DNA of 64,000 nt from Aegilops tauschii subsp. strangulata (GCF_002575655.3 NC_053041.3:370619054-370683053), one strand, 5' to 3'; shown: positions 42,332-54,819, counted from the stretch's first letter. Numbers and translations are program-made. The notes: generated by a model from the letters alone, not told the origin.

Positions 42332-44987
42332 GGCACATGTGAAGTAATGACATTGTTGCAACCAAACATGTGATAGGATCAAGGAATCCAAAAATTGGAT
42401 GCAACACACAAGGCATATATATCATGATGCATGGAAGTGTGAAAATGGCAAGTCAAAGCAAGAACTCTAACAAGTGCACAATCAAGTGGTCCAAGATGGC
42501 CAATAAGTCTCATGGTGCAAGCAACACAAGTAGTATGATCCATAATATCCATGCTCAAGAAAGATGTCACCTTGAAGGCGTGTCCTTGTGCATTCTTCAC
42601 AATGACGAAGCGCAAGCAAATGTGGTGTAGAAGCGAGTCATGGTAGAATGGATGAGGCTCGCTCTCAAGAGCTCGAATGGTCAACTCACGTGGGGTGGAA
42701 GTCAATACGAAGTCCAAGTATCCTGCACATGCACACAACAAAACAAAGAACGTATGCACATGGTAGATAAACACATCATCCATCATGATGGTTGTCATCT
42801 TTTGCACATAACCATTAGAAGCACAAGTGCACGAATAATATGATGCAACAATGGCGATATTCATGACACTAAGTATATGATGCAAAGAGGTAAGACAAGC
42901 ATGCTTCACAAGGAATATGTCAAAATCTCCAAATATATGTGAGAATGCTATGGGGGCAATCTCATTAGCAAGACTAAAAGCATTGTTGCACTCAATACAT
43001 GGAAAATCGTCTAGCATGAGAGAGGCAACATATGGAGATATATGGCAAGAAGCAATAACAATCATGTGCAAAGCATGTAGATGGTTGTCATCAACCGCAT
43101 GAAATGAGCAAGTATGAATCATTGGTGATCTAACATGAGCAAGCATAGAGATCAAGTCGTGCAAACTAGTGGAGCTAAGATGCAACACACTAGAAGGAAT
43201 CATGGCAATATGGCATGTGAGCAATTAATGGGCATAGGCAATGCACATGACATATCGCAAGCACGATCACAAATCAAGCTCAAAGTATGATCATAAGCAT
43301 TGGGCACAAAGTAAACATGGCAATAACAAGCAATATCTCCACCAAGCTTGCAAATACACATACAAGTATGAGAATCAATCATCATGTTTAATGCCAAGCA
43401 TGGGTCACAAATGCATGACAAAGGAATATGAATGATCGTATCAGGCATAGTGAACATGGCAATATGGGCAAATGATATATAATGGACAATAACCCATAAC
43501 CAAGTGAGGGCCATGTAGAAGAAATGCGTGAAGTCGTTGCGCGAAGAGAGCGGTGGGAAAGACAATCCATGGGATCCCAAATCATCGTTTCTCTCTAGAG
43601 CTCGTTTTGTCAACTCATGGGATTGTGAGGTTGACAAGTATTCATGGGTACCTACACAACCAATACACAAGCGAAAGAAATTGTGTGTGTGGTGAATGTA
43701 CACATCATCCATCATGATGTGTAGATGCATGTGTGAGTTAGCACAAGATAAGCATCGCTCATAGAAATTTGATGCATGGTATAAGAACATGTGATCCATC
43801 ATGAAAGAATAGTTGTGATGTATAACACGATGGGGATGCAAATTGAGCATACAATTATATGGCACATCAATAGCATTTTTCATTCATGGGGAGCATATTG
43901 TGCACACAATTATTGGGATCATGCAATGGATGGGAGTGATCAAAATCTCCTAACATGTATGAGGAAATGATGGGGGTCTCCTCATGAGCAATATGGGAAT
44001 CATAATATGGAGAAGTGGACCAACATCCAAAACAATGCATATCCGAAGCTAGGTGGTCATGGCATGGCATATGAGATAAATGATGCAAAGGGAGCATATC
44101 AATATCATCACAAGAAAAACAAATGCCAATAACCATGGGCTTGTCATCTATGCCATTAGTGAAAATTGGGTTTATTTTTATGGCATATGCATAGTCACTA
44201 CAATGAGATTGCAAATATGACATATGATTGATCGCATGCATAGCATATGACAAGTCAAGCGGGTTGTCAAACATGATGTGACCTAAAGAATTGTCACAAG
44301 AAATCCTATGTAACATGGTATCACAACCAGGCAACTCAACATGCTCATCATCATATTCATCATAAATTAGTAAGTCAAGACATGAGGAAATCGCACTAGC
44401 ATGAAGCATGGAAATAGGTTGATCAACATCATGCAAGCAATCAATGTCAAGAATGTCCACTAGTGGGACTAGAGCATCACCTTCACCTATGTTACCTTGT
44501 TCATTCCACTCAAGTGGTGTAGGTGAGGTGGGAAAGACCAAATGGTGGTCATCTTCATCAACTTGATGGAACCATGTGGGGGTGCATCATATTCCACCAT
44601 GGCCATCGTCATGTCCATAGGAAGGACGTAGTCGTCGCGAATCGGCGCGTCGTCATAAATGGGACCTAGTACCAAATGAGAAGACACAATAGAGGTAGAG
44701 GTCAAGTCGTTAGTGATACAAATGGCCTCACGAGATCTATCAACTATCACACTCTCTCTATGTGGTGGTTCACTCACTCCCTCAAGGTAGGTGCACTCAA
44801 TCTCACGTATGGTGGAGTCACTCATCTCATCATACGTCGCCGTGGTCGAAGGGAAAATCCCATGCTCAACCATCTCGTCGCCGTTGCCGTGGATGAAGGC
44901 CGAAGATGGCACATCATCGCTCTCCTCCATGACCGAAGGGAAAATCCCATGCTCGATCATCTCGTCATCGTCGCCGTGGATGAAGTC
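42332..44987 (-). pseudogene. element X: long His/Cys/Met-rich reading frame downstream of gag, unrecognised
   Basis: On the minus strand coding-like sequence runs 2.6 kb through frameshifts near 44550, 43875 and 43210. It is separated from gag by one TAG (44990-44988). The first part repeats a 29-residue unit (DEMIEHGIFPS and DEMVEHGIFPS; 87-bp period, 44848 and 44935). Later parts share a longer diverged repeat: MMDDVYIHHTHNFF ... HELTKRALE near 43720-43600 and MMDDVFIYHVHTFF ... RELTIRALE near 42790-42655. Composition is strongly biased to His, Cys, Met and Asp. No protease, polymerase, integrase or known domain is visible. It occupies the place where pol would be. The function is unknown, and metal binding is only a guess from composition. 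Confidence 0.6.
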
Positions 44988-46202
44988 CTAAGATGGTACA
45001 TCATCACTCTCGCCTCCAAAGATGGAAGCATCATCCTTGCTCGCCACCTTGTCGCTCGCCTCCAAAGCTTGGTCCTTGAGGGTCTCCGTAGTCGTACTCG
45101 TCGCCGCACCATCTTGAAAAAGAGTCGAAGTAGACTCGGCATCATCAATGCCACAAAGAGGGATGGCGGTGAAGTCAAACGTGGGAGCATCATCTTGGAG
45201 CTCGTCGGGCTTGGACATCTTGGTGGTACTATCCTCATGCTCGTTCTCATGGAGCTTGGTCATCGCGAAGTGAGCTTTGTGTGGAGAAGCCTTGGCCTTC
45301 ATGAGTTCTTGTTCCGCCTTGAGAGCACCAATGTAGTTTTTGTCGAGGGACTTGTAGTTCTCGAGGAAGATAGTCTTGGAGATGTCGTTGTGCAATCCCA
45401 TCATGAAGTGGAACTTCATCGAAATGGGGTCGTCCACGCCGGCTTGTCGCAAGGCAATCTTCATCTCCTTGAAGTACTCGTCGATGGACTTGGATCCTTG
45501 GGTGGTGTTCTCCAATTGGCATAGAAGTTGTTCCGTGTAGGTTGGAGGCACGAACTCTCGTCGCAAAGCTCTCTTCGTCTTGGGCCAACTCATGTTGTAG
45601 CACTCCGAAGGTGTGTGAAGCCACCATGTCGAGGCGTAGTCGTGGAAGTTTCTTGTGGCGCACTTCACTTGATCTTCAGGAGTAAATTGATGTAGCGTGA
45701 GGTAGTCATCCATTAGGCGCTCCCACTCGAGATACTCCTCGGGTTGTTGAGTCCCATAGAAAGGAATCTTGTGGTCGATGTCGAGGTCGCAGTAGCTCAT
45801 GGAAGTCGCGGACTTGAGCTTGGGGAGCTTCTCTTGAGCGTAGTCTTGAGGTGCTTGTTGGCGAAGATTCCATATGTCCGTAGGTGAAGATGCCTTGTAG
45901 TTGCTTGGCGAAGATGCCAAGGGAGATGGTGAAGCCATAGAGCGGTTGTTGGTGTAGAGCTCTTGACCTTCACGTTCTTGGTGGTGATGGTGTCGATGCC
46001 GATGTGATCTTGCCGGAGATTGTAGCTCGGAAGCATGTGCTCTTGAGCGTCTTCTCGAAGATGAGGAAGATCGCTTGTAGGACTTGATGAGGGCTTTGAT
46101 CTCCTCCATTTGAGCTTGCATCTTGGCGTCGAAGTTGTTTTTCGTGGCATCGAACTCGTCGTTATTGTTGTAGACCCAAGGTGAAATGCCTTGCCTATCC
46201 AT
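44988..46202 (-). CDS. element X gag (Retrotrans_gag type)
   Basis: A 404-residue frame starts at ATG 46202 (MDRQGISPWV). An open extension reaches 46289, but this Met suits the family better. Residues about 20-45 look helical; residues 50-130 are Ser/Arg/His-rich. Residues about 150-290 form a gypsy Retrotrans_gag domain (EYLEWERLMDDYLTLHQFTP, WWLHTPSECYNMSWPKTKRA, SKSIDEYFKEMKIALRQAGV). No zinc knuckle follows. It ends at TAG 44990-44988. In the neighbouring repeat unit the same codon is TCG, so the stop is probably a recent point mutation in a longer gag-fusion frame. It forms capsids for the element RNA. Confidence 0.8.
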   Translation of the reverse strand: MDRQGISPWVYNNNDEFDATKNNFDAKMQAQMEEIKALIKSYKRSSSSSRRRSRAHASELQSPARSHRHRHHHHQEREGQELYTNNRSMASPSPLASSPSNYKASSPTDIWNLRQQAPQDYAQEKLPKLKSATSMSYCDLDIDHKIPFYGTQQPEEYLEWERLMDDYLTLHQFTPEDQVKCATRNFHDYASTWWLHTPSECYNMSWPKTKRALRREFVPPTYTEQLLCQLENTTQGSKSIDEYFKEMKIALRQAGVDDPISMKFHFMMGLHNDISKTIFLENYKSLDKNYIGALKAEQELMKAKASPHKAHFAMTKLHENEHEDSTTKMSKPDELQDDAPTFDFTAIPLCGIDDAESTSTLFQDGAATSTTTETLKDQALEASDKVASKDDASIFGGESDDVPS

Positions 46203-47019
46203 CACAAGACTCGAGTAGAGGTGAGTAGGAAATGAGATAAACAATACCAAGTTACCTTTTCCCAAAGTTGAGGATGTATCCCGTTTCACTCAATGTGAGA
46301 TGAAAGAATAGTGGAATTGGTACCGGACTTGTTCACTCACACCTATCAAGTAAAGCTTATGGAGTAGCTCGGTGAGGATAGTGGCACAAAAATTTAATGC
46401 AAAATGTTAGCAAGAGTCAATAATGTTGAAAGAGATTCACAAATTCGCAAGTGAAACAAGTAGACCAATAGCAATATGTGGCACACACAAACACACACAT
46501 GGATAGATAAATGGGGTCGTGCAACCAAGGAATGAGCACAAAATGTGGAATCCACGGAAAACGCTCGTGTTGCACAACTCAAGAGATACGCTAGCACGAT
46601 TGCTCAATAGGCGGATACGACACTTGTGCACAACCTATAAGATGCAAAAGGATAAACTTTCTATCCCAAGTATACTATATATGTATGGTTCCCGGTGTTT
46701 GATCCAAGATGATCGGATATGACAATCTTATATGCAATGTGTTATGATGCTATGGCACTTGCTTACAAGCTTCTTTGCTCTCTCTTTTTGCTTAAAAGCT
46801 TATTCTTTTTTTTGGCCACTTTTGCACAATGCACAAACCAAGATAGCAAATGTGTATATGCGGGAACAAACTTGTGACACAAGATATGATATGATACCAA
46901 TATGATATGGTATGTATGCAATGGATGGTGTAGATCACTAATGTGCACAAGTAACGTTGCCGGCAATACTCAAATGGCTAGTCTCGATAGGCAAGTAACG
47001 CAAATGGGCTAGGGGTTAT
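46203..47019 (-). other. element X leader, part next to gag
   Basis: AT-rich DNA between gag and the element G insertion. No motif beyond a CA-rich run near 46485-46500 and T-runs near 46800 is seen. It continues at 59978 beyond element G. Confidence 0.6.
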
Positions 47020-48534
47020 TGATACGTCCATTTTGCATCATGCTTTTATGTTGATATTTATTGCATTATGGGTTGTTATTACACATTATGTCACAATACT
47101 TATGCCTATTCTCTCTTATTTTACAAGGTTTACATAAAGAGGGAGAATGCCCAGCTGGAACTCTGGGCTGGAAAAGGAGCAAATATTAGAGATCTATTCT
47201 GCACAACTCCAAAAGTCCTGAAGCTCCACGGAAGTTATTTTTGGAAATAAAAAATACTGAGCGAAGAAAATACCAGAGGGGGCCCACACCCTGGCCACGA
47301 CGGTGGGGGGCGCGCCCTACCCCCTGGGCGCGCCCCCTGCCTCGTGGGCCCCTGGTGGCCTTCCGGTGCCCATCTTCTGCTATATGAAGTCTTTCGTCCG
47401 AGAAAAAACATAAGCAAGCTTTCGGGACGAGACTCCGCCGCCACGAGGCGGAACCTTGGCGGAACCAATCTAGGGCTCCGGCGGAGCTGTTCTGCCGGGG
47501 AAACTTCCCTCCGGGAGGGGGAAATCATCGCCATCGTCATCACCAACGCTCCTCTCATCGGGAGGGGGCCAATCTCCATCAACATCTTCACCAGCACCAT
47601 CTCCTCTAAAACCCTAGTTCATCTCTTGTATCCAATCTTTGTCTCCAAGTCTCAGATTGGTACCTGTGGGTTGCTAGTAGTGTTGATTACTCCTTGTAGT
47701 TGATGCTAGTTGGTTTATTTGGTGGAAGATCATATGTTCAGATCCATTATGCATATTAATACCCCTCTGATTATGAACATGAATATGCTTTATGAGTAGT
47801 TACATTTGTTCCTGGGGACATGGGAGAAGTATTGCTATTAGTAGTCATGTGAATTTGGTATTCGTTCGATATTTTGATAAGATGTATGTTGTCTCTCCTC
47901 TAGTGGTGTTATGTGAACGTCGACTACATGACACTTCACCATTGTTTGGGCCTAGAGGAAGGCACTGGGAAGTAATAAGTAGATGATGGGTTGCTAGAGT
48001 GACAGAAGCTTAAACCCTAGTTTATGCGTTGCTTCGTAAGGGGCTGATTTGGATCCACATGTTTCATGCTATGGTTAGGTTTACCTTAATACTTATTTTG
48101 TAGTTGTGGATGCTTGCAATAGGGGTTAATCATAAGTGGGATGATTTTCCATGTAAGGACAGCACCCAAGCACCGGTCCACCCACATATCAAAGTATCAA
48201 AGTACCGAACGCGAATCATATAAGCGTGATGAAAACTAGCTTGACGATAATTCCCATGTGTCCTCGGGAGCACTTTTCTCTATATAAGAGTTTGTCCAGG
48301 CTTGTCCTTTGCTACAAAAAGGATTGGGCCACCTTGCTGCACTTTATTTACTCTTGTTACTTGTTACCCGTTACAAATTACCTTATCACAAAACTATCTG
48401 TTACCTATAATTTCAGTTCTTGCAGAGAATACCTTACTGAAAACCGCTTGTCATTTCCTTCTGCTCCTCGTTGGGTTCGACACTCTTACTTATCGAAAGG
48501 ACTATGATAGATCCCATATACTTGTGGGTCATCA
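47020..48534 (+). repeat. 5' LTR of element G (1515 bp)
   Basis: Termini TGATACGTCC and GGGTCATCA. The TATA box TATATAAG is at 48281-48288, about 250 bp from the LTR end. A GC-rich block with GGGCGCGCC palindromes lies at about 47300-47345. Confidence 0.95.
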
Positions 48535-48545
48535 AGACTCTTTTC

Positions 48546-48563
48546 TGGCGCCGTTGCCGGGGA
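48546..48563 (+). promoter_or_regulatory. primer-binding site of element G (tRNA-Asp type)
   Basis: TGGCGCCGTTGCCGGGGA, eleven bases after the LTR, is complementary to the 3' end of a tRNA of the Asp type used by Athila elements. Confidence 0.85.
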
Positions 48564-48640
48564 GTGAAGCGCCTTTGGTAGGTGGAATTTGGTAAGGAAA
48601 AATTTATATAGTGTGCTGAAATTTACTGTCACTTGTTACT

Positions 48641-51600
48641 ATGGAAAGTAATCCTTTGAGGGGCTTGTTTGGGGTATCTTCACCTCGACCAGTAGAGCAA
48701 AGTGTTGCTCCTCAACCTACTGAACCTACTGAAAATGAAAATGTTTACTTTGAAATTCCTTCGGGTATGATAGAGAAACTGCTAGCTAATCCTTTTGCAG
48801 GAGATGGAACATTGCATCCCGATTTACACTTAATCTATGTGGATGAAGTTTGTGGATTATTTAAGCTTGCAGGTATGCCCGATGATGTTATCAAGAAGAA
48901 GGTCTTCCCTTTTATCTTTGAAGGGAGATACATTGACATGGTATAGGCTATGTGATGATATGGGATCATGGGGCTACAAACGGTTGAAATTGGAATTCCA
49001 TCAGAAGTTTTATCCTATGCATCTTGTTCATCGTGATCGTAATTATATATATAATTTTTGGCCTCGCGAAGGAGAAAGCATCGCTCAAGCTTGGGGAAGG
49101 CTTAAGTCAATGTTATATTCATGCCCCAATCATGAGCTCTCAAGAGAAATGATTATTCAAAAAATTTATGCTCGGCTTTCTGACAACAATCGCTCCATGC
49201 TCGATACTTCTTGTATTGGTTCCTTTATGATGAATACTATTGAATTCAAATGGGATTTATTGGAAAGAATTAAACACAACTCTGAAGATTGGGATCTTGA
49301 CGAAGGTAAGGAGTCAGGTATAACACCTAAGTTTGATTGTGTTAAATCTTTTATGGATACCAATGTTTTCCGTAAATTTAGCACTAAATATGGACTTGAC
49401 TCTGAGATAGTAGCTTCTTTTTGTGAATCCTTTGCTACTCATGTTGATCTCCCTAAGGAGAAGTGGTTTAAATATAATCCTCCCATTGAATTAAAGGTAG
49501 TTGCACCTATTAAATTTGAAGAAAAGACTATCACTTATAATGATCCTATTGTTCCTACTGCTTATGTTGAGAAACCACCTTTCCCTGTTAGATTAAAGGA
49601 TCATGCTAAAGCTTCAACCGTAGTCAACAAAAGTAATATTAGGACACACGAACCTCCTGAGCAAGTTAAAGTTGAACCTAATATTGCTATGGTTAAAGAT
49701 CTCTTGGCTGATAATATTGATGGGCATGTTATTTACTTTTGTGATGAGACTGCTAGAATTGCTAAACCTAGTGCTAAGGATAAACATAGACCTGTGGTAG
49801 GCATGCCTGTTATTTTTGTTAAAATAGGAGATCATTGTTATCATGGCTTGTGTGATATGGGTGCTAGTGCTAGTGCAATACCTATTTCCTTATACAAAGA
49901 AATTATGCATGACATTGCACCTGCCGAGTTAGAAGAAATTGATGTCACCATTAAGCTTGCCAATAGAGATACAATTTCACCTATTGGGATTGTTAGAGAT
50001 GTTGAAGTCTTGTGTGGGAAGGTTAAATATCCTGCTGATTTTCTTGTTCTTGGTTCCCCACAAGATAGCTTTTGTCCCATTATATTTGGTAGACCCTTCT
50101 TGAATACTGTTAATGCTAAGATAGACTGCAAAAAGGATGTTGTTACTATTGGTTTGGATGATATGTCTCATGAGTTTAATTTCTCTAAATTTTGTAGACA
50201 ACCTCGTGATGAGGAATTGCCTAGTAAAGATGAAATTATTGGTCTTGCTTCTATTGCCGTACCTCCTAGTGATCCTTTAGAACAATATTTGCTAGACCAT
50301 GAAAATGATATGTTTATGAATGAAAGAAGGGAAATAGATGAAGTATTCTTTAAACAGGGGCCTATTCTGAAACACAACTTGCCTGTTGAAATCCTAGGGG
50401 ATCCTCCTCCACCCAAGGGTGATCCCGTGTTTGAGCTTAAACCATTACCTGATACTCTTAAATATGCTTATCTTGATGAAAAGAAGATATATCCTGTTAT
50501 TATTAGTGCTAACCTTTCAGAGAAGGAGGAAGAAAAATTATTGAAAACTCTGAAGAAGCACCGTGCTGCTATTGGATATACTCTTGATGATCTTAAGGGC
50601 ATTAGTCCCACTCTATGTCAACACAAAATAAATTTGGAGAAAGATGCCAAACCCGTTATTGATCATCAACGACGGCTGAATCCTAAGATGAAAGAAGTGG
50701 TAAGAAAGGAAATACTAAAGCTCCTTGAGGCAGGTATAATTTATCCTGTTGCTGATAGTCAGTGGGTAAGTCATGTCCATTGTGTCCCTAAGAAGGGAGG
50801 TATTACTATCGTTCCTAATGATAAAGATGAATTGATCCCGCAAAGAATTATTACAGGTTATAGGATGGTAATTGATTTCCGTAAATTAAAGAAAGCTACT
50901 AAAAAGATCATTATCCTTTGCCTTTCATTGATCAAATGCTAGAAAGACTATCCAAACACGCACGTTTTTGCTTTCTATATGGTTACTCTGGTTTCTCTCA
51001 AATACCTGTGTCAGCTGATGATCAAGCAAAGACTACTTTTACATGCCCTTTCGATACTTTTGCTTATAGACGTATGCCGTTTGGTTTATGTAATGCACCT
51101 GCTACCTTTCAAAGATGCATGATGGCTATATTCTCTGATTTTTGTGAAAAGATTTGTGAGGTCTTCATGGACGACTTCTCCGTTTACGGATCATCTTTTG
51201 ATGATTGCTTGAGCAACCTTGATCGAGTTTTGCAGAGATGTGAAGAAACTAATCTTGTCTTGAATTGGGAGAAATGCCACTTTATGGTTAATGAAGGCAT
51301 TGTCTTGGGGCATAAAATTTCTGAAAGAGGTATTGAAGTTGATAAAGCTAAAGTTGATGCTATTGAAAAGATGCCATGTCCAAAGGACATTAAAGGTATA
51401 AGAAGTTTCCTTGGTCATGCCAGTTTTTATAGGAGGTTCATTAAGGACTTCTCAAAAATTTCTCGGCCTCTGACTGATCTCTTACAAAAAGATATACCAT
51501 TTGTCTTTGATGATGATTGTGTAGAAGCATTTGAAATACTTAAGAAAGCATTAATCTCTGCACCTATTGTTCAGCCACCTGACTGGAACTTACCCTTTGA

Positions 51601-53380
51601 AATCATGTGTGAAGCTAGTGATTATGTTGTAGGTGCTGTTCTAGGGCAAAGAGTTGATAAGAAATTAAATGTTATTCAATATGCTAGTAAAACTCTAGAC
51701 AATGCCCAGAGAAATTATGCTACTACCGAAAAGGAATTCTTAGCAGTTGTATTTGCTTGTGATAAGTTCAAACCTTATATTGTTGATTCTAAAGTAACTA
51801 TTCACACCGATCATGCTGCTATTAAATATCTTATGGAAAAGAAAGATGCTAAACCTAGACTTATTAGATGGGTTCTCTTGCTACAAGAATTTGATTTGCA
51901 TATTATTGATAGAAAGGGAGCTGAGAACCCCGTTGTAGACAACTTGTCTAGGTTAGAGAATGTTCTTGATGACCCACTACCTATTGATGATAGATTTCCT
52001 GATGAACAATTAAATATCATAAATGCTTCTCATACTGCTCCATGGTATGCTGATTATGCTAATTACATTGTTGCTAATTTTATACCACCTAGTTTCACAT
52101 ACCAGCAAAAGAAAAAGTTCTATGATTTAAGACATTACTTTTGGGATGACCCACATCTTTATAAAGAAGGGGTAGATGGTGTTATTAGGCGTTGTGTACC
52201 TGAGCATGAACAGGAACAGATCCTACGCAAGTGTCACTCCGAGGCTTATGGAGGGCACCACGCTGGAGATAGAACTGCACATAAGGTATTGCAATCCGGT
52301 TTTTACTGGCCTACTCTCTTCAAGGATGCTCGTAAGTTTGTCTTATCATGTGATGAATGTCAAAGAATCGGTAACATTAGTAGACGTCAAGAAATTCCTA
52401 TGAATTATTCACTTGTTATTGAACCATTTGATGTTTGGGGCTTTGATTATATGGGAACTTTTCCTTCCTCTAATGGGTATACACATATTTTAGTTGCTGT
52501 TGATTACGTTATTAAGTGGGTAGAAGCTATTCCAACTAGTAGCGCTGATCATAACACCTCTATTAAGATGCCTAAAGAAGTTATTTTTCCGAGGTTTGGA
52601 GTCCCTAGATATTTAATGACTGATGGTGGTTCACATTTTATTCATGGTGCTTTTCGTAAGATGCTTGCTAAGTATGACGTTAATCATAGAATTGCATCTC
52701 CATATCACCCACAGTCTAGTGGTCAAGTAGAATTGAGAAATAGAGAGCTCAAATTAATTTTGCAAAAGACTGTTAATAGGTCTAGAAAAAATTGGTCCAA
52801 GAAACTTGATGATGCATTATGGGTCTATAGAACTGCATATAAAAATCCTATGGGTATGTCTCCGTATAAAATGGTTTATGGAAAAGCATGTCACTTACCT
52901 CTCGAACTAGAACATAAGGCATATTGGGCTATTAAAGAGCTCAATTATGATTTCAAACTTGCCGGTGAGAAGAGGTTATTTGACATTAGCTCACTTGATG
53001 AATGGAGAACCCAAGCCTATGAAAATGCCAAGTTGTTTAAAGAAAAAGTTAAAAGATGGCATGACAAAAGGATACAAAAGCATGAGTTCAATGTAGGTGA
53101 TTATGTATTGTTATACAACTCTCATTTTAGGTTTTTTGCAGGAAAACTTCTCTCTAAATGGGAAGGTCCTTACGTTATCGAGGAGGTCTATCGTTCCGGT
53201 GCCATAAAAATCAACAATTTCGAAGGCACAAATCCGAAGGTGGTGAACGGTCAAAGAATCAAACATTATATCTCAGGTAATCCTATAAATGTTGAAACTA
53301 ATATTATTGAAACCGTAACCCCGGAGGAATACATAAGAGACACTTTCCAGAATGTTTTAGGTACGTGGTACGGTAAGTAA
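48641..53380 (+). pseudogene. element G gag-pol polyprotein, two frameshifts
   Basis: It starts at ATG 48641. Gag lies at about 48641-49330 (YRLCDDMGSWGYKRLKLEFH, NFWPREGESIAQAWGRLKSM). A frameshift lies near 48932. The protease follows near 49850 (LCDMGASASAIPISLYKEI; Asp-x-Gly-Ala kept). Reverse transcriptase starts near 50640, crosses a second frameshift near 50925, and has its FMDD box at 51164-51175. RNase H is near 51590-52000. Integrase has an HHCC zinc region (about 52250-52370) and the catalytic triad in GFDYMG, TDGGSHF and SGQVELRN (52440-52740). It ends at TAA 53378-53380. Apart from the two indels the enzymes look complete; it is inactive as it stands. Confidence 0.93.
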
Positions 53381-53439
53381 ACCGACTCCAAAACAGTTCT
53401 GATGGCAATTTTCCTCCGTTTTGGAATATTTAAGAAAAT

Positions 53440-53687
53440 AGGAAAATAAGAAGTAGTCCGGGAAGGACACGAGGCCTCCACGAGGGTGGAGGGCGCGCCC
53501 TACCCCCCTGGGCGCGCCCCCTGCCTCGTGGGCACCTCGTGTGCTCTCCGAACTCCGTTTTCTTGCACGATACTTCTTTCGGTCGGTAAAAATTCATTAT
53601 ATAATCTCCCGAAGGTTTTGACTCCTGTATCACGCAATTATCCTCTATTCTTGTTTCGAGCTGTTTTTCTGACAGATCTAGATCACC
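53440..53687 (+). promoter_or_regulatory. internal promoter-like module upstream of the extra ORF of element G
   Basis: A GC-rich block (about 53475-53530, containing GGGCGCGCCC) closely matches a block in this element's own LTR (47300-47345). A TATA box (TATATAAT, 53598-53605) stands about 83 bp before the ATG at 53688. This suggests separate transcription of the small 3' reading frame. Inferred from sequence only. Confidence 0.45.
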
Positions 53688-54206
53688 ATGACGTCTCCAA
53701 GTGCCCCCAAGGACAAGTTCTTCGAGAAGGTCATCAATCCCTACCTTGCGGAGGTGCTGCAACACCCTCAAACCATTGAGATGCATGAGGGGGTGCTGCA
53801 CATCCGCGATGTTGATGGACCAAGGAGGACCGGAAGCGTGGAGACAAGGCTCGAGGCAATGGAGCAACAAGTTTTCAAGTGCCAGGAGATGGTGGAGCGT
53901 GGACTTGACTCCAATCACATAATGATCATGGAGTTCACCAACAACCACAAGCTGGATGCCAAGGACATTGGGGAGGCCATCTTCAAGCTTCACGAGAAGA
54001 TCGAGCACCTCCAAGCCCAAATCTATGACCTGCAAAACCAAAACTGTGAGTATGAATATAGATTCAAAAGGATGAGTTTGGCTGCAGATTTAAGGATCCC
54101 GGAGACTCGATCATCCTTCTATGATGGTGAGCCTATGCCTTCGAAGATGGAGGACAAGCCTACATCATCAACAACTCCATCACCTTCGCCAACAAAAGAG
54201 ATATAA
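53688..54206 (+). CDS. element G small 3' reading frame (172 aa), Athila-type extra ORF
   Basis: The frame opens MTSPSAPKDKFFEKVINPYL and ends at TAA 54204-54206. It is mostly helical and charged. Heptad-like spacing between residues about 55 and 130 (ETRLEAMEQQVFKCQEMVER, IEHLQAQIYDLQNQNCEYEY) indicates a coiled coil. The C-terminus is Ser/Thr/Pro-rich. There is no signal peptide or membrane segment, so it is not an envelope in the viral sense. Similar proteins follow pol in wheat Athila-type elements as I recall; the role is unknown. The frame is intact while gag-pol has two frameshifts. The start is the first ATG after an internal TATA box. Confidence 0.75.
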   Translation: MTSPSAPKDKFFEKVINPYLAEVLQHPQTIEMHEGVLHIRDVDGPRRTGSVETRLEAMEQQVFKCQEMVERGLDSNHIMIMEFTNNHKLDAKDIGEAIFKLHEKIEHLQAQIYDLQNQNCEYEYRFKRMSLAADLRIPETRSSFYDGEPMPSKMEDKPTSSTTPSPSPTKEI

Positions 54207-54819
54207 TCACATGGGTATGGGCACTCCCCTTGGCAACTGCCAAGCTTGGGGGAGGTGCCCCGGTATCGTATCACCATCACACTCCTATCTTTACCGTTTT
54301 TCTTAGTTCGATCCTTTTAGTAATATCTTGATCTAGTAGTATGATCTAGTTTTGAGTTCTGCTTTATGATCCTTTGAATGAACATGCCCATGTTTGGTTT
54401 TGGTAATTGATGACAATCTCTATGGACTAATGGTTGCCTTGAGTTATTTTTGAAGGATTTGTCCATAGGCATTTCTTGAAGTCCATGTGTTGGTTTCAAG
54501 GAGTTTATGTGGTGACCAAGGTGTTATTAAGGAATTATCCAAAGATTGGTCATGTGAGAGTTGAGCTTATTGCAAGCATGTCTTGAAGAAGAAGATTGTG
54601 TGATCATTCATGTTTACCTTCAAGACATCATCCAAATGAAGAGAGTTGTAAAGAGTCAAGGTTGATCAAGACTAAGTCAAGAGTGAATCAAGTTGATCAA
54701 CACACAAAGCGCACAAGATGTACCGAGAGGGATCAAGCGATCCCATGGTGTGGTGAGCATTGTCAATTACGCTTTGTGTACTAACCCATGATCTTCGTGA
54801 GAGTTCTTTGTGGGGTTAG

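Noticed and set aside
44676..45524. A 282-codon plus-strand frame opposite gag of element X
   Set aside because: It is antisense to the well-supported gag frame and has no domain; a shadow frame.
53688..54206. Envelope glycoprotein gene in element G
   Set aside because: The product is a soluble coiled-coil-like protein without a signal peptide or membrane span.
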